Position numbers and translations under genes: made by a program. A DNA stretch of 64,000 bases from Tenacibaculum sp. (GTDB lineage Bacteria > Bacteroidota > Bacteroidia > Flavobacteriales > Flavobacteriaceae). The stretch covers positions 298,734-362,733 of the forward strand of contig JAKVCX010000001.1 in NCBI GenBank assembly GCA_022448525.1, written 5' to 3'. The notes under the pieces were generated by a model. That model saw only the letters and a list, made by a program, of their open reading frames with translations, was not told where the DNA came from and did no database searches. The first letter of the stretch is position 1, and each line of letters opens with the position of its first letter. Of this stretch, positions 48,236 to 58,474 are shown one piece after another.

Positions 48236-48586
48236 TTAAAATTTTAAACCAGCTTCTCTTGCAGCGTCTGCTAATACTTTTACACGTCCATGGTATAAGT
48301 AACCATTTCTATCAAAAGCAACAGTCTCTAATCCTGCTTTTACAGCTTTCTCAGCGATTGCTTTTCCTACAGCTGCAGCAGTTTCTGCTTTAGAACCAGA
48401 TGCAATTTCTTTATCTCTCGATGAAGCCGCTGCAATTGTTACACCGTCTACATCATTTATAATCTGTGCATAGATTTCTTTATTACTTCTGAATACTGAT
48501 AATCTTGGCTTTGCAGCTGTACCAGAAATAACTTTTCTAATTCTATACTTTATACGTTGTCTTCTTTCAAGTTTTGATAATGCCAT
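48236..48586 (-). CDS. rplR: 50S ribosomal protein L18
   Basis: 116 residues: [20 protein letters not shown] and the ending [20 protein letters not shown]. It binds 5S rRNA together with L5. Between rplF and rpsE. Confidence 0.97.
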   Translation of the reverse strand: MALSKLERRQRIKYRIRKVISGTAAKPRLSVFRSNKEIYAQIINDVDGVTIAAASSRDKEIASGSKAETAAAVGKAIAEKAVKAGLETVAFDRNGYLYHGRVKVLADAAREAGLKF

Positions 48587-48597
48587 AACACTAATTA

Positions 48598-49143
48598 TTA
48601 TGCAGATTTACCTGCTTTTCTTCTAATTACTTCACCAACAAACTTAACTCCTTTACCTTTATATGGCTCAGGCTTACGGAAAGAACGAATCTTAGCCGCT
48701 ACTTGCCCCACTAATTGCTTATCGTGAGAAGTTAATTTTACGATTGGGTTTTTACCTTTTTCAGATACTGTTTCAACCTTAACCTCTGGTGCTAACTCTA
48801 AAACAATGTTATGAGAAAATCCTAAAGCTAAATCTAACTTTTGACCTTGGTTAGATGCTCTATAACCTACTCCTACTAACTCTAATTCCTTAGTATAACC
48901 TTTAGTCACACCTTCAATCATGTTTGCGATTAAAGCTCGATATAAACCGTGTGCAGCCTTGTGTTCTTTACTATCTGATGGTCTTTCTAATGTTAAAGTA
49001 CCATCCTCTTCCTTTACAGTAATACCAGAAGTTAACTTTTGAGTTAATTCTCCTAATTTACCTTTTACTGTTACCACGTTATCGTTTACTTTGAATTCAA
49101 CACCTTGTGGCAATGTGATTGGGCTTTTACCTATTCTACTCAT
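48598..49143 (-). CDS. rplF: 50S ribosomal protein L6
   Basis: 181 residues: [20 protein letters not shown], then [20 protein letters not shown] and [20 protein letters not shown]. It sits near the factor-binding site of the 50S subunit. 15 bp after rpsH. Confidence 0.98.
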   Translation of the reverse strand: MSRIGKSPITLPQGVEFKVNDNVVTVKGKLGELTQKLTSGITVKEEDGTLTLERPSDSKEHKAAHGLYRALIANMIEGVTKGYTKELELVGVGYRASNQGQKLDLALGFSHNIVLELAPEVKVETVSEKGKNPIVKLTSHDKQLVGQVAAKIRSFRKPEPYKGKGVKFVGEVIRRKAGKSA

Positions 49144-49158
49144 CTTACAAAATGTTTA

Positions 49159-49557
49159 TTAGTAAACGTAACATAATACTTCTCCACCAACATTCTCTTG
49201 ACGTGCTTTCTTGTTAGTCATCACACCTCTTGAAGTTGATACAATTGCGATACCAAGTCCGTTTAAAACTCTTGGCATTTCTTTAGCACCTACATACTTT
49301 CGTAAACCTGGAGTAGATACTCTTTGAATTTTTCTGATAACCGGCTCTTTAGTTTGTCTATCGTACTTTAAAGCTATCTTGATAGTTCCTTGAACTTTAT
49401 CGTCATTGAACTGATAACTTAAAATGTAACCTTGATCAAACAAAATTTTGGTCATCTCCTTCTTCAATTTTGAAGCTGGAACTTCTACAACTCTGTGTCC
49501 TGCCATAATAGCATTTCTAACACGAGTAAGAAAATCCGCGATTGGATCTGTATACAT
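49159..49557 (-). CDS. rpsH: 30S ribosomal protein S8
   Basis: 132 residues: DPIADFLTRVRNAIMAGHRV and the ending STSRGVMTNKKARQENVGGE. It binds the central domain of 16S rRNA. In E. coli S8 represses the spc operon. Here the usual upstream neighbour rpsN is displaced by 2.4 kb of inserted genes, so rpsH opens a new transcript from its own likely promoter. Confidence 0.98.
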   Translation of the reverse strand: MYTDPIADFLTRVRNAIMAGHRVVEVPASKLKKEMTKILFDQGYILSYQFNDDKVQGTIKIALKYDRQTKEPVIRKIQRVSTPGLRKYVGAKEMPRVLNGLGIAIVSTSRGVMTNKKARQENVGGEVLCYVY

Positions 49558-49725
49558 ATTAATTTAATTGCGGTTTTGGTATTTAGCAGCTTCTATTTTA
49601 CTTACGTTTTACCGTAACTACTAAACCTGAAACCAGTTAAAACTTATTTTTTGTCTTTAAAAAGGCAATCATACACATGTTGTTATTTCACAAAAAGGCA
49701 TAATTTACCCTCTAAAAACAGTGTG

Positions 49726-49733
49726 CAAATATA
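49726..49733 (-). promoter_or_regulatory. -7 element of the rpsH transcript
   Basis: TATATTTG (context TATATTTGCAC) matches TAnnTTTG, about 170 bp before rpsH. The -33 region is an A/T run without TTTG. The same TTTGCAC context occurs at the rpsL promoter. The rest of the 49558-49847 gap shows only a small TTACG/CGTAA hairpin. Confidence 0.55.
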
Positions 49734-49847
49734 CATAAAGTTTTCGAAAAAAAAAGAGATTTTTCAATTATCGATTTGACTATTAATTTATTGCCAAATT
49801 GTAGTCATTTTCATTCACTATCAAAAAGCATAATATTTTCAAATTTA

Positions 49848-50957
49848 TTAGTTCTTATTTTTCATTCCAAAAAGAAATCTCATCCATTTAAAAGGATAAA
49901 TCGCAAGTATGTAAAGAACTATAATTAACACTAATGAACTACAAAAAAGTAGTAGTATTTTACTCAAAATCGATGTATTTAATTGAATAATAAAATATCC
50001 AATTATAATTATTACTGTTTGATGTAACATATAAAAAGGATATACCGCTTCATTCAGTTTCGTTAGAAGAAAACTTTTAATATTCAAGTGTTTATATCCA
50101 TAACCTAATACTGTTAAAAGAACCGACCAAGAAACCAAACTACACGTCAAATACCAAATGCTCCATCTTTGTGAAAGAGATAAGTATGGTGATAATACAC
50201 TTGATGGAAGAAAATAATAGAAATAAAAAAGAACCGTGGATAACAATGCTAATGAAAAATATTTTCTTCTATTAGAAAGGATTAAATTCCATAGGTTGCT
50301 TGAACTGGCAATGACGAGACCTGCCATAAAATAGAAACTATAATAAAGGATAGAAGAAACATTTGAAATACTTTTAGAATCACTTGGAAAATAATGCTTA
50401 GTCACTATTCTAAGTAGAACTAATATAATACACCATGAAAACAAACCATATTTAGAGCTCGATTGAGTTATTTTCATGACAACTCTTTCGCCTTTACTCG
50501 ACTTTAAAAATAAAATAAAAGGAATTGAACAGAGAGACATCCAAAATAGGTTTTCTATAAACCAAAGATGATTCACTTTTAGTTGAGATAGTAATTTAAA
50601 ATAACTACTAATATTAAAATTAAACTCCGCATAATACTCAAAAAAAGTTTGAGGCGGAATTAAAACAACCACTCCAAAAATTAGAGGAATCAATAATCGA
50701 AGACTACGTTCTTTTACAAACTGAAACCAAGTTCTTTTTGAAAAGGCAAAAATTGTTCCTACACCAGAAACAAAAAATAATAATGGTAATCTAAACTGTT
50801 CGAAATACACCATTACATCATCTAGCAATTTACTAGATTCGGAATTCATGATATGGAAATCATCTCCATTGAAAGGCATACAAACATGATGTACAAAAAC
50901 AGCGAAAACAGAAATAACTCGTAACCAATCCAGATCAAATCTTCTATTAGTAGTCAT
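49848..50957 (-). CDS. Membrane acyltransferase (Acyl_transf_3 family)
   Basis: 369 residues with about ten membrane helices. N-terminal block RRFDLDWLRVISVFAVFVHH carries the likely catalytic His; NHLWFIENLFW and YPFYMLHQTVIIIIGYFII are family-typical. Such enzymes move acetyl or other acyl groups to sugars or peptidoglycan on the outer side of the inner membrane; the acceptor is unknown. The gene is placed between rpsH and the LytTR regulator, inside the ribosomal cluster. Codon use looks more AT-rich and less biased than in the ribosomal genes on either side. Confidence 0.87.
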   Translation of the reverse strand: MTTNRRFDLDWLRVISVFAVFVHHVCMPFNGDDFHIMNSESSKLLDDVMVYFEQFRLPLLFFVSGVGTIFAFSKRTWFQFVKERSLRLLIPLIFGVVVLIPPQTFFEYYAEFNFNISSYFKLLSQLKVNHLWFIENLFWMSLCSIPFILFLKSSKGERVVMKITQSSSKYGLFSWCIILVLLRIVTKHYFPSDSKSISNVSSILYYSFYFMAGLVIASSSNLWNLILSNRRKYFSLALLSTVLFYFYYFLPSSVLSPYLSLSQRWSIWYLTCSLVSWSVLLTVLGYGYKHLNIKSFLLTKLNEAVYPFYMLHQTVIIIIGYFIIQLNTSILSKILLLFCSSLVLIIVLYILAIYPFKWMRFLFGMKNKN

Positions 50958-51064
50958 AAATAAACTTTTAAATTATTTATGCGAAACTATTCAGAAAACC
51001 ATGGCGTACTTAATTCAAATAAGGAAATGAGACCAATAACAACAACTTTGTGACGAATGACAAC

Positions 51065-51913
51065 CTAAGAGTAGGCAGAATTATAGATTTCTTCAAACAT
51101 ATCTATTCGACCTCTTGAAACGGGAACTTCTTCAATACTGTTTTTCATTTTTAATTTATAACCTTGAGTATTTCCTTTAACGTTTTCTATCTTATACATA
51201 TTAACCAAATAAGATCGATGAGACTTTATAATGAAATTGAATCCTTTTAATTGATCCTCTAGACTTTTTAACGATATTCTCTTCAAGTTCACATTATCCT
51301 CCAAAAAAATATAGGTATAATTTTTATCCGATTTGGCGAATATAAAATCACTAATATTAAGAGTAAAGTCATCATTATTAACCAAAGTCTTGATTCGGAT
51401 TGAATCATTATTGTATCCTAGTTCTTGCTCAACAACTGTTAGCCTCTTACTCCTTAAATTATATATACTTCGTAATCTTTCAACATTTATAGAAGTAATA
51501 ATAAACATTAATAACGCCCCAACTAAAACAGTATTCCTAACTTCCTCATATAAATATCGAATTGACCAATTATCATCTTTGTCGTAAATAATATCTCTAA
51601 TTAAGAATTGACAGACACCAATCAATATTAAAACTAATAGCAAAAAAACAACCTCATTCTTTACACGCCACTCGGAGCTCGATTTTCTAACACTTTTTAA
51701 AATTGCACAACTTCCCATGAAAACCAATAATGACATAAATGAATGTATAAAGGAGATTGTTAAATAAGAAAATCTTAATTCGGAAAAGTTAACATCAAAC
51801 GGTTCAAATAGAAAACTAAACAAAGTGGACAAAACCAATATTACAATTCCTATTAGAAATGAAGTTTTAAGATCATAATAAAATGGATAGTTCAAATTAA
51901 GAAACTTCCTCAT
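51065..51913 (-). CDS. LytTR-family regulator with membrane N-terminus
   Basis: 282 residues. About four hydrophobic helices in residues 15-150, a short coiled-coil-like link, then a LytTR DNA-binding domain (about 175-280): FIFAKSDKNYTYIFLEDN, RISLKSLEDQL, FIIKSHRSYLVNMYKIENVK, PVSRGR. No receiver domain, so sensing is by the membrane part. Likely activator of the adjacent acyltransferase. It is inserted after rpsN, separated from it by a terminator. Confidence 0.9.
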   Translation of the reverse strand: MRKFLNLNYPFYYDLKTSFLIGIVILVLSTLFSFLFEPFDVNFSELRFSYLTISFIHSFMSLLVFMGSCAILKSVRKSSSEWRVKNEVVFLLLVLILIGVCQFLIRDIIYDKDDNWSIRYLYEEVRNTVLVGALLMFIITSINVERLRSIYNLRSKRLTVVEQELGYNNDSIRIKTLVNNDDFTLNISDFIFAKSDKNYTYIFLEDNVNLKRISLKSLEDQLKGFNFIIKSHRSYLVNMYKIENVKGNTQGYKLKMKNSIEEVPVSRGRIDMFEEIYNSAYS

Positions 51914-51935
51914 AAATTAAATTTTCCCCTAAAAT

Positions 51936-51970
51936 AAAAAAAGGTGCACAAATAATTGTACACCTTTTTT
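51936..51970 (-). terminator. Terminator after rpsN
   Basis: On the minus strand GGTGTACAA, loop TTAT, TTGTGCACC and a T-run. The single mismatch is a G-U pair only in this orientation, so it stops transcription coming from rpsN. Confidence 0.9.
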
Positions 51971-51990
51971 ATATCTTGATAACTGATATA

Positions 51991-52260
51991 CTACCAGCTA
52001 GCTTTCTTTACACCTGGAATTAATCCTTGGTTTGCCATTTCACGGAAAGTAACACGTGAAATTCCAAACTGACGCATATATCCTTTTGGACGACCAGTTA
52101 GCTTACAACGATTGTGCATTCTAATTGGTGAAGCGTTCTTAGGTAACTTTTGTAATGCTTCGTAATCTCCAGCTTCCTTTAAAGCCTTTCTTTTCTCAGC
52201 ATACTTAGCAACCGTTTTAGCTCTTTTACGCTCGCGCGCTTTCATTGATTCTTTAGCCAT
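51991..52260 (-). CDS. rpsN: 30S ribosomal protein S14
   Basis: 89 residues, the long zinc-free type ([20 protein letters not shown], no CxxC). 30S head protein. Last gene before the inserted LytTR/acyltransferase pair and followed by a terminator; it lies 4 bp after rplE. Confidence 0.98.
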   Translation of the reverse strand: MAKESMKARERKRAKTVAKYAEKRKALKEAGDYEALQKLPKNASPIRMHNRCKLTGRPKGYMRQFGISRVTFREMANQGLIPGVKKASW

Positions 52261-52264
52261 CTTA

Positions 52265-52816
52265 TTAATTCTTTTTAAATGGTAAACCTAATTCTCCTAA
52301 TAATGACTTAGCTTCTTTATCAGTTTGAGCAGATGTTACGAAAGTAATATCCATTCCGTTGATTTTCTTTACTTGGTCAATATTAATCTCTGGGTAAATG
52401 ATTTGTTCAGTAATTCCTAAATTGTAATTACCTCTACCATCGAATCCATTTGCTTTAATTCCATTAAAATCTCTTACACGTGGTAAAGAAGCAGTGATTA
52501 AACGATCTAAGAATTCGTACATAATATCACCTCTTAACGTAACTTTAGCCCCGATTGGCATTCCTTTACGTAATTTGAAGTTTGCAACGTCTTTCTTAGA
52601 AATAGTTGGAACTGCTTTTTGACCAGTAATTGAAGTTAACTCTTCAATAGCATAATCAATTAATTTCTTATCAGCAATAGCAGCACCTACACCTTTACTT
52701 ACAACAATCTTCTGCAACTTTGGTACTTGCATTACGTTCTTATATCCGAACTCATCAGTTAGAGCCTTGATAACTCTAGCTTTGTATTCTTCTTTTAATC
52801 TTGGTACGTAACTCAT
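52265..52816 (-). CDS. rplE: 50S ribosomal protein L5
   Basis: 183 residues: [36 protein letters not shown], and the final [12 protein letters not shown]. It binds 5S rRNA and contacts P-site tRNA. Between rplX and rpsN. Confidence 0.98.
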   Translation of the reverse strand: MSYVPRLKEEYKARVIKALTDEFGYKNVMQVPKLQKIVVSKGVGAAIADKKLIDYAIEELTSITGQKAVPTISKKDVANFKLRKGMPIGAKVTLRGDIMYEFLDRLITASLPRVRDFNGIKANGFDGRGNYNLGITEQIIYPEINIDQVKKINGMDITFVTSAQTDKEAKSLLGELGLPFKKN

Positions 52817-52818
52817 GA

Positions 52819-53127
52819 TTATATTTCGTTTTTAGTTTTTTTAGAGATTCTAGTCTTAGTATCTCCTTCAACTTTATAACCTACTCTTACAGCTTCACCA
52901 TTTTCTACTAAAGCAACGTTCGAAATATGTAATGGAGCTTCTTGCTTTACGATACCTCCTTGTGGATTAGCAGCGCTAGGTTTAGTGTGCTTAGAAATCA
53001 TATTCACACCTTCTACTACTACTCTATCCTTATCTTTAAGGATACGTAAAACTTTTCCTTCTGATCCTTTGTGATCTCCTGCGATAACTTTAACAGTATC
53101 TCCTGATTTAATTTTAAATTTCTTCAT
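52819..53127 (-). CDS. rplX: 50S ribosomal protein L24
   Basis: 102 residues, KOW domain at the N-terminus ([20 protein letters not shown]) and [20 protein letters not shown]. An early assembly protein of the 50S subunit. 2 bp before rplE. Confidence 0.97.
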   Translation of the reverse strand: MKKFKIKSGDTVKVIAGDHKGSEGKVLRILKDKDRVVVEGVNMISKHTKPSAANPQGGIVKQEAPLHISNVALVENGEAVRVGYKVEGDTKTRISKKTKNEI

Positions 53128-53141
53128 CTTAAAATCTGTTT

Positions 53142-53510
53142 TTATAACACCTCAGGTGCTAATGATACTATCTTCATAAATTGTTTCTCACGTAATTCAC
53201 GAGCAACAGGACCGAATACACGAGTACCTCTCATTTCCTCTGAAGGATTTAAAAGTACACAAGCGTTATCATCAAATCTGATATATGACCCGTCTTTACG
53301 TCTAACTTCTTTCTTAGTACGAACAACAACTGCACGAGATACTTGACCTTTCTTTACAGTTCCGTTTGGAGTTGCAGACTTTACTGTAACAACAATCTTA
53401 TCTCCAACGCTAGCGTAACGCTTTTTTGTTCCTCCTAAAACTCTAATCACTAAAACTTCCTTTGCTCCAGTGTTGTCTGCTACTTTTAATCTTGATTCTG
53501 TTTGTAACAT
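53142..53510 (-). CDS. rplN: 50S ribosomal protein L14
   Basis: 122 residues: [40 protein letters not shown] and [20 protein letters not shown]. At the subunit interface. One bp after rpsQ. Confidence 0.98.
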   Translation of the reverse strand: MLQTESRLKVADNTGAKEVLVIRVLGGTKKRYASVGDKIVVTVKSATPNGTVKKGQVSRAVVVRTKKEVRRKDGSYIRFDDNACVLLNPSEEMRGTRVFGPVARELREKQFMKIVSLAPEVL

Positions 53511-53511
53511 A

Positions 53512-53769
53512 TTATTTAGCTCTTTCTAGGATTTCTACTAATCTCCAACGCTTAGATTTACTTAATGGACGAGTTTCCATTATTCTCACTGTATCTCCAA
53601 TGTTGCAATCGTTATTCTCGTCATGTGCAACGTACTTCTTCGTTTTCTTAACGAATTTACCGTACATTGGGTGCTTTACTCTTTTTACCTCGCTAACTAC
53701 GATAGATTTCTCCATTTTGTTGCTAGATACTACACCTATTCTCTCTTTTCTAAGATTTCTTTTTTCCAT
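53512..53769 (-). CDS. rpsQ: 30S ribosomal protein S17
   Basis: 85 residues, OB fold: [20 protein letters not shown] and [20 protein letters not shown]. An early 16S-binding protein. Between rpmC and rplN. Confidence 0.97.
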   Translation of the reverse strand: MEKRNLRKERIGVVSSNKMEKSIVVSEVKRVKHPMYGKFVKKTKKYVAHDENNDCNIGDTVRIMETRPLSKSKRWRLVEILERAK

Positions 53770-53788
53770 CTTTAAAACTGACTAGAAT

Positions 53789-53980
53789 TTATTGTAATTC
53801 TCTTTTAGTTAACTCTGTTGCAATTCTTGCAACAGTTCTTCTTAAGGTTCTTAACTGCAATGGATTGTCCAGTGGAGTTATAGCGTGAGCCATCTTAAGA
53901 TCAGTATAATTTTTCTTCAACGCTCCAAGCTTATCTTGTAAGTCAGCTGTTGATAATTCTTTTATTTCTGATTGTTTCAT
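53789..53980 (-). CDS. rpmC: 50S ribosomal protein L29
   Basis: 63 residues, a two-helix protein (EIKELSTADLQDKLGALKKN) near the exit tunnel. Between rplP and rpsQ. Confidence 0.96.
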   Translation of the reverse strand: MKQSEIKELSTADLQDKLGALKKNYTDLKMAHAITPLDNPLQLRTLRRTVARIATELTKRELQ

Positions 53981-53992
53981 GATCTATTAGAA

Positions 53993-54424
53993 TTAAGCGT
54001 TATAATCAAAATCTCTTGCAATGATAAACTTTGTCTTTACCGGAAGTTTTTGTGCAGCTAAACGTAATGCTTCTTTAGCTACCTCCATTGGCACACCACC
54101 AACTTCGAACAAGATTCTTCCTGGTTTAACAACAGCTACAAAATGGTCAGGTGCTCCTTTACCTTTACCCATACGTACCTCTAACGGTTTCTTTGTTATT
54201 GGCTTGTCTGGGAAAATTTTAATCCAAAGTTGCCCTTCCCTTTTCATATAACGAGTCGCCGCAATACGAGCAGCTTCAATTTGTCGAGAAGTAAGTAAGT
54301 TCTGGTCTAAGGACTTGATTCCAAACATTCCGTTTGATAATTGGGTACCTCTTCCAGAGTTACCACTCATATTTCCTTTACCTTTCTGAACTCTACGAAA
54401 TTTTACTCTTTTTGGCTGTAACAT
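53993..54424 (-). CDS. rplP: 50S ribosomal protein L16
   Basis: 143 residues: [40 protein letters not shown] and [17 protein letters not shown]. It organises the A-site region of 23S rRNA. Between rpsC and rpmC. Confidence 0.98.
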   Translation of the reverse strand: MLQPKRVKFRRVQKGKGNMSGNSGRGTQLSNGMFGIKSLDQNLLTSRQIEAARIAATRYMKREGQLWIKIFPDKPITKKPLEVRMGKGKGAPDHFVAVVKPGRILFEVGGVPMEVAKEALRLAAQKLPVKTKFIIARDFDYNA

Positions 54425-54444
54425 CTCTAATTTCTTTTATAAAA

Positions 54445-55167
54445 TTATTTTCTTCTGCGAGGTTGACGTCTTCCACCTCCACCTTTGTTGTTAGAGTTAC
54501 CTTTTTGTTTAGATAATCCAACTAATGGAGATAATTCACGTTTTCCATAAACCTCACCTTTCATAATCCATACTTTCACACCGATTCTTCCGTATGTAGT
54601 ATGAGCTTCAACAAGTGAATAATCGATATCTGCTCTGAAAGTAGATAAAGGAATTCTTCCCTCTTTATAGTGTTCAGAACGTGCCATTTCAGCTCCGTTT
54701 AAACGACCAGAAAGTTGAACTTTGATACCTTCTGCGTTCATACGCATTGCAGCCGCGATAGCCATTTTTGTAGCACGCTTGTATGAAATTCTATTTTCGA
54801 TTTGACGAGCGATACTAGCTGCAACTAAATTTGCATCTAACTCTGGACGCTTAATCTCGAAAATGTTAATTTGAACTTCTTTACCAGTAATTTTCTTAAG
54901 CTCCTCTTTTAACTTGTCTACCTCTTGACCTCCTTTACCAATAATGATACCTGGACGTGCAGTAGTGATAGTAACGGTTACAAGTTTTAAAGTACGCTCA
55001 ATAATAATACGAGATACACTTGCTTTTGATAATCTAGCTTTTAAATACCTTCTTATCTTATCATCTTCAGCAATTTTATCACCGTAGTCATTTCCACCAT
55101 ACCAGTTAGATTCCCATCCTCTGATAATTCCTAAACGATTTCCTATTGGATTTGTCTTTTGTCCCAT
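54445..55167 (-). CDS. rpsC: 30S ribosomal protein S3
   Basis: 240 residues: KH domain ([20 protein letters not shown]) and the C-terminal S3 domain ([20 protein letters not shown]), ending in a Gly/Arg/Lys-rich tail. mRNA entry site of the 30S head. Confidence 0.98.
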   Translation of the reverse strand: MGQKTNPIGNRLGIIRGWESNWYGGNDYGDKIAEDDKIRRYLKARLSKASVSRIIIERTLKLVTVTITTARPGIIIGKGGQEVDKLKEELKKITGKEVQINIFEIKRPELDANLVAASIARQIENRISYKRATKMAIAAAMRMNAEGIKVQLSGRLNGAEMARSEHYKEGRIPLSTFRADIDYSLVEAHTTYGRIGVKVWIMKGEVYGKRELSPLVGLSKQKGNSNNKGGGGRRQPRRRK

Positions 55168-55179
55168 TTCTACTAATGA

Positions 55180-55584
55180 TTAATTGCTGTTATTTTTAGT
55201 TCCTAACTCTAAAGTAACGTGGTTAGAACGCTTACGAATTCTGTGAGCACGCCCTTGTGGAGCAGGTCTTAATCTTTTTAACATTCCTGCGCTATCTACA
55301 TAAATAGATTTCACGAATAATCCAGCATCCTCCATGCTAGCATCTTCATTCTTAGCTTGCCAGTTAGCAATAGCTGATAATAACAACTTTTCTAAGTTAC
55401 GTGATGCTTCTTTTGGACTGAATTTTAAGATTTGTAAAGCCTTTTCAACTTCAACACCTCTTACTTGATCCGCTACTAAACGCATTTTTCTCGGTGACGT
55501 AGGACAGTTAGTAAGCTTAGCAAAAGCTCTTTGCTTCTTAGCTTCTTTTAACTGCGTTGCCATGTTTTTTTTACGACTTCCCAT
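55180..55584 (-). CDS. rplV: 50S ribosomal protein L22
   Basis: 134 residues: [20 protein letters not shown] and [21 protein letters not shown] beta hairpin reaches into the exit tunnel. The start MGSRKKN is used; a second Met lies seven residues later. Between rpsS and rpsC. Confidence 0.97.
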   Translation of the reverse strand: MGSRKKNMATQLKEAKKQRAFAKLTNCPTSPRKMRLVADQVRGVEVEKALQILKFSPKEASRNLEKLLLSAIANWQAKNEDASMEDAGLFVKSIYVDSAGMLKRLRPAPQGRAHRIRKRSNHVTLELGTKNNSN

Positions 55585-55593
55585 AATATCCTA

Positions 55594-55872
55594 CTATTTT
55601 TTTCCTTTATTTTTAGCACCAGCGTGTCCACGGAATGAACGAGTTGGTGAAAATTCGCCTAACTTATGACCTACCATGTTTTCTGTAACGTAAACAGGTA
55701 CAAACTGACGTCCATTATGAACAGCAATAGTTTGTCCAACAAAATCAGGAGTAATCATACTAGCTCTAGACCAAGTTTTGATCACAGATTTCTTTCCTGA
55801 TTCAACGTTAGCTAACACTTTTCTTTCTAACTTATAGTGAACGTAAGGTCCTTTTTTTAATGATCTTGCCAT
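55594..55872 (-). CDS. rpsS: 30S ribosomal protein S19
   Basis: 92 residues: [20 protein letters not shown] and [20 protein letters not shown]. Head protein interacting with S13. Between rplB and rplV. Confidence 0.98.
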   Translation of the reverse strand: MARSLKKGPYVHYKLERKVLANVESGKKSVIKTWSRASMITPDFVGQTIAVHNGRQFVPVYVTENMVGHKLGEFSPTRSFRGHAGAKNKGKK

Positions 55873-55878
55873 GATTTA

Positions 55879-56703
55879 TTATTTCTTTCTACGTTCTAAA
55901 ATATACTTGTTACTAGCTTTAGTCTTAGATCTAGTCTTATATCCTTTAGCTGGGATACCATTCTTAGATCTTGGATGTCCTCCAGAAGAACGTCCTTCAC
56001 CACCTCCCATTGGGTGATCAACTGGGTTCTTTCTAACTGCATTAGTTCTTGGTCTTCTACCTAACCATCTAGATCTACCAGCTTTACCAGAAACTAATAA
56101 TTGGTGATCTGAATTAGATACTACTCCAATAGTTGCCATACAAGTTTGTAAGATTAATCTTGTTTCACCTGAAGGTAACTTAACAATTGCATATTTACCG
56201 TCTCTTGCCATTAACTGTGCAAAAGATCCAGCAGAACGAGCCATAACAGCTCCTTGACCTGGACGTAACTCGATACAAGAAATAGTTGTTCCTAATGGAA
56301 TATCACTTAAGAACATAGCGTTACCAACATCTGGCGTAGCTTCTTTTCCTGAAACGATAGTTTGTCCTACTTTTAATCCGTTTTGTGCGATTACATAACG
56401 CTTTTCTCCATCAGCATATTGAACTAAAGCGATAAACGCTGTACGGTTTGGATCGTACTCAATAGTTAATACTGTAGCAGGGTCGTTATATCTATTTCTT
56501 TTGAAATCGATAATACGATATCTTCTCTTATGACCTCCACCTCTGTTAGGAGTAGTCATACGACCCTGATTGTTTCGACCTCCAGTTCTTTTTTTCGGAG
56601 CCAATAATGACTTTTCCGGCTTATCAGTAGTGATGGTGTCGAACCCATTCACAACTCTAAAACGCTGACCTGGTGTTATTGGTTTTAATTTTCTAACTGA
56701 CAT
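55879..56703 (-). CDS. rplB: 50S ribosomal protein L2
   Basis: 274 residues: [15 protein letters not shown] at the N-terminus, [20 protein letters not shown], and [20 protein letters not shown] with the conserved His near the peptidyl transferase centre. Between rplW and rpsS. Confidence 0.98.
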   Translation of the reverse strand: MSVRKLKPITPGQRFRVVNGFDTITTDKPEKSLLAPKKRTGGRNNQGRMTTPNRGGGHKRRYRIIDFKRNRYNDPATVLTIEYDPNRTAFIALVQYADGEKRYVIAQNGLKVGQTIVSGKEATPDVGNAMFLSDIPLGTTISCIELRPGQGAVMARSAGSFAQLMARDGKYAIVKLPSGETRLILQTCMATIGVVSNSDHQLLVSGKAGRSRWLGRRPRTNAVRKNPVDHPMGGGEGRSSGGHPRSKNGIPAKGYKTRSKTKASNKYILERRKK

Positions 56704-56718
56704 TTGTCTTGCTTATTC

Positions 56719-57006
56719 TTATAGATTGTTATAAAAATCAATTTCGCCATCTGCTAACTGAACAACCGCTTTTTTATAACCGCTTGTTAAACCAGTTACT
56801 AAACCTTTCTTAGTATACTTAGTTTTTCTTAATGCTGGGTGATTTAAAGTTCTCACCTTTTCTACTGTTACTCCGTAAGTAGCTTCAACAGCATCTTTAA
56901 TTTGAATTTTGTTAGCTTTCTTGTTCACAACAAAAGTGTAACGATTAAAACGCTCGCTATCACCAGTTGCTTTTTCCGTAATAATAGGTTTAATTAAAAT
57001 ACTCAT
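56719..57006 (-). CDS. rplW: 50S ribosomal protein L23
   Basis: 95 residues: MSILIKPIITEKATGDSERF and KANKIQIKDAVEATYGVTVE. Docking site for trigger factor and SRP at the tunnel exit. 8 bp after rplD. Confidence 0.97.
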   Translation of the reverse strand: MSILIKPIITEKATGDSERFNRYTFVVNKKANKIQIKDAVEATYGVTVEKVRTLNHPALRKTKYTKKGLVTGLTSGYKKAVVQLADGEIDFYNNL

Positions 57007-57014
57007 CTTATTCC

Positions 57015-57644
57015 CTATTTACTTAAATTAGATTCAATTCCTTCTAATGTACTTTCAGCGATTACTACTTTACCAGCGTTTAAAACGTTGTAAGTATTTA
57101 ATCCTGTAGCACTAACCACTTTCGAATTCTTTAAGTTACGAGAAGACAAATAAACATTTTTGTTCTCTGTACCTAATACGAATAATGATTTCTTCGTATC
57201 TAATTCTAAAGCCTTTAACACCTTAGCAAATTCTTTAGTCTTTGGAGTTTCAAAGTTAAAATCTTCAATAACTACTAAATTGCTATCTTTTGCTTGAATA
57301 CTTAAAGCTGATTTACGAGCTAAACGCTTTAAGTTCTTGTTTAATTTGAAAGAATAGTTTCTTGGTCTTGGACCGAAGATACGTCCTCCACCTCTAAAAA
57401 CTGGAGACTTGATACTTCCTGCACGTGCAGTACCTGTACCTTTTTGTTTTTTAATCTTTCTAGTACTTCCAGTAATCTCACCTCTTTCTTTAGACTTGTG
57501 AGTTCCTTGTCTTTGATTAGCCAAAAATTGCTTTACATCTAAGTAAATTGCATGATCATTTGGCTCAATTCCGAATACTTCGTTAGAAAGTTCAACTTTT
57601 CTACCAGTATCTTTTCCTGTAATATCTAATACTGCTACCTTCAT
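57015..57644 (-). CDS. rplD: 50S ribosomal protein L4
   Basis: 209 residues: [20 protein letters not shown] loop and [20 protein letters not shown]. Lines the exit tunnel. In E. coli L4 also attenuates the S10 operon, relevant to the leader found before rplC. The stop of rplC and the start of rplD share a base (TAATG). Confidence 0.97.
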   Translation of the reverse strand: MKVAVLDITGKDTGRKVELSNEVFGIEPNDHAIYLDVKQFLANQRQGTHKSKERGEITGSTRKIKKQKGTGTARAGSIKSPVFRGGGRIFGPRPRNYSFKLNKNLKRLARKSALSIQAKDSNLVVIEDFNFETPKTKEFAKVLKALELDTKKSLFVLGTENKNVYLSSRNLKNSKVVSATGLNTYNVLNAGKVVIAESTLEGIESNLSK

Positions 57645-58261
57645 TACTTCTCAATAATTACATAAGAGTTTTTATGACCTGGAATAGCACCTTTAATAAC
57701 TAAAAGATTCTTTTCAGGAACTACCTTTAATACTCTTAAATTTTGAACTTTAACTTTATCTCCTCCCATACGACCTGCCATACGCATTCCTTTGAATACT
57801 CTTGCAGGGTAAGAAGCCGCACCAATAGAACCTGGCGCTCTTAAACGGTTATGTTGACCGTGTGTAGCTTGTCCGACACCACCAAATCCGTGACGTTTAA
57901 CAACCCCTTGAAAACCTTTACCTTTAGACGTTCCTGAAACATCAACGAACTCTCCTTCAGTAAAGTGTTCCACTGTAATTGAGTCACCCAATTTATACTC
58001 ACCTTCGAAACCTTGGAACTCAACGACTTTTTTCTTAGCAACAGTACCTGCTTTTGCAAAGTGACCGTCTAAAGCTTTATTAGAGCTTTTTGCCTTCTTG
58101 TCATCGAAACCAAGTTGTAAAGCTGAATAGCCATCAACCTCTTCGGTTCTGACTTGGGTAACTACGCATGGACCTGCTTCGATAACAGTACATGGGATAT
58201 TCTTCCCATTTTCATCGAATAAGCTGGTCATACCTACTTTTTTTCCTATTAACCCAGACAT
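57644..58261 (-). CDS. rplC: 50S ribosomal protein L3
   Basis: 205 residues: [40 protein letters not shown] and [20 protein letters not shown]. It binds 23S rRNA near the peptidyl transferase centre. First gene behind the promoter and attenuator-like leader at 58262-58495. Confidence 0.98.
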   Translation of the reverse strand: MSGLIGKKVGMTSLFDENGKNIPCTVIEAGPCVVTQVRTEEVDGYSALQLGFDDKKAKSSNKALDGHFAKAGTVAKKKVVEFQGFEGEYKLGDSITVEHFTEGEFVDVSGTSKGKGFQGVVKRHGFGGVGQATHGQHNRLRAPGSIGAASYPARVFKGMRMAGRMGGDKVKVQNLRVLKVVPEKNLLVIKGAIPGHKNSYVIIEK

Positions 58262-58309
58262 ATTTAAATATTAATTATTAATTGTTTTAAAATTTTATTC
58301 CGAATGCGC

Positions 58310-58356
58310 AAAAAAAAAGAGCGTAAAACACTCTAATTTAAATTTTTGTGTTTTAC
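58310..58356 (-). promoter_or_regulatory. Attenuator-like element in the rplC leader
   Basis: On the minus strand a terminator AGAGTG-TTTTA-CGCTCT plus nine Ts (58310-58334) overlaps an alternative stem GTAAAACAC (58348-58356) / GTGTTTTAC (58323-58331). The two cannot form together, which is the layout of a transcription attenuator. It lies about 50-95 bases before rplC. Confidence 0.5.
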
Positions 58357-58443
58357 CATTTTTCCTTCGCGAAACCCTCCGGACATGTGATTTCCAGCTA
58401 ACTAACTGAAAATTAAAGAAACCCTATTAAGGATTTCGGACTG

Positions 58444-58474
58444 CAAAAGTAAAAAAAACTTTCGACTTAACAAA
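58444..58474 (-). promoter_or_regulatory. Promoter of the rplC (S10) transcript
   Basis: -7 TACTTTTG (58444-58451) and -33 TTTG (58471-58474) with a 19-bp spacer, a full Bacteroidota match. It overlaps the rpsJ terminator. The leader to rplC is about 175 bases. Confidence 0.7.
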
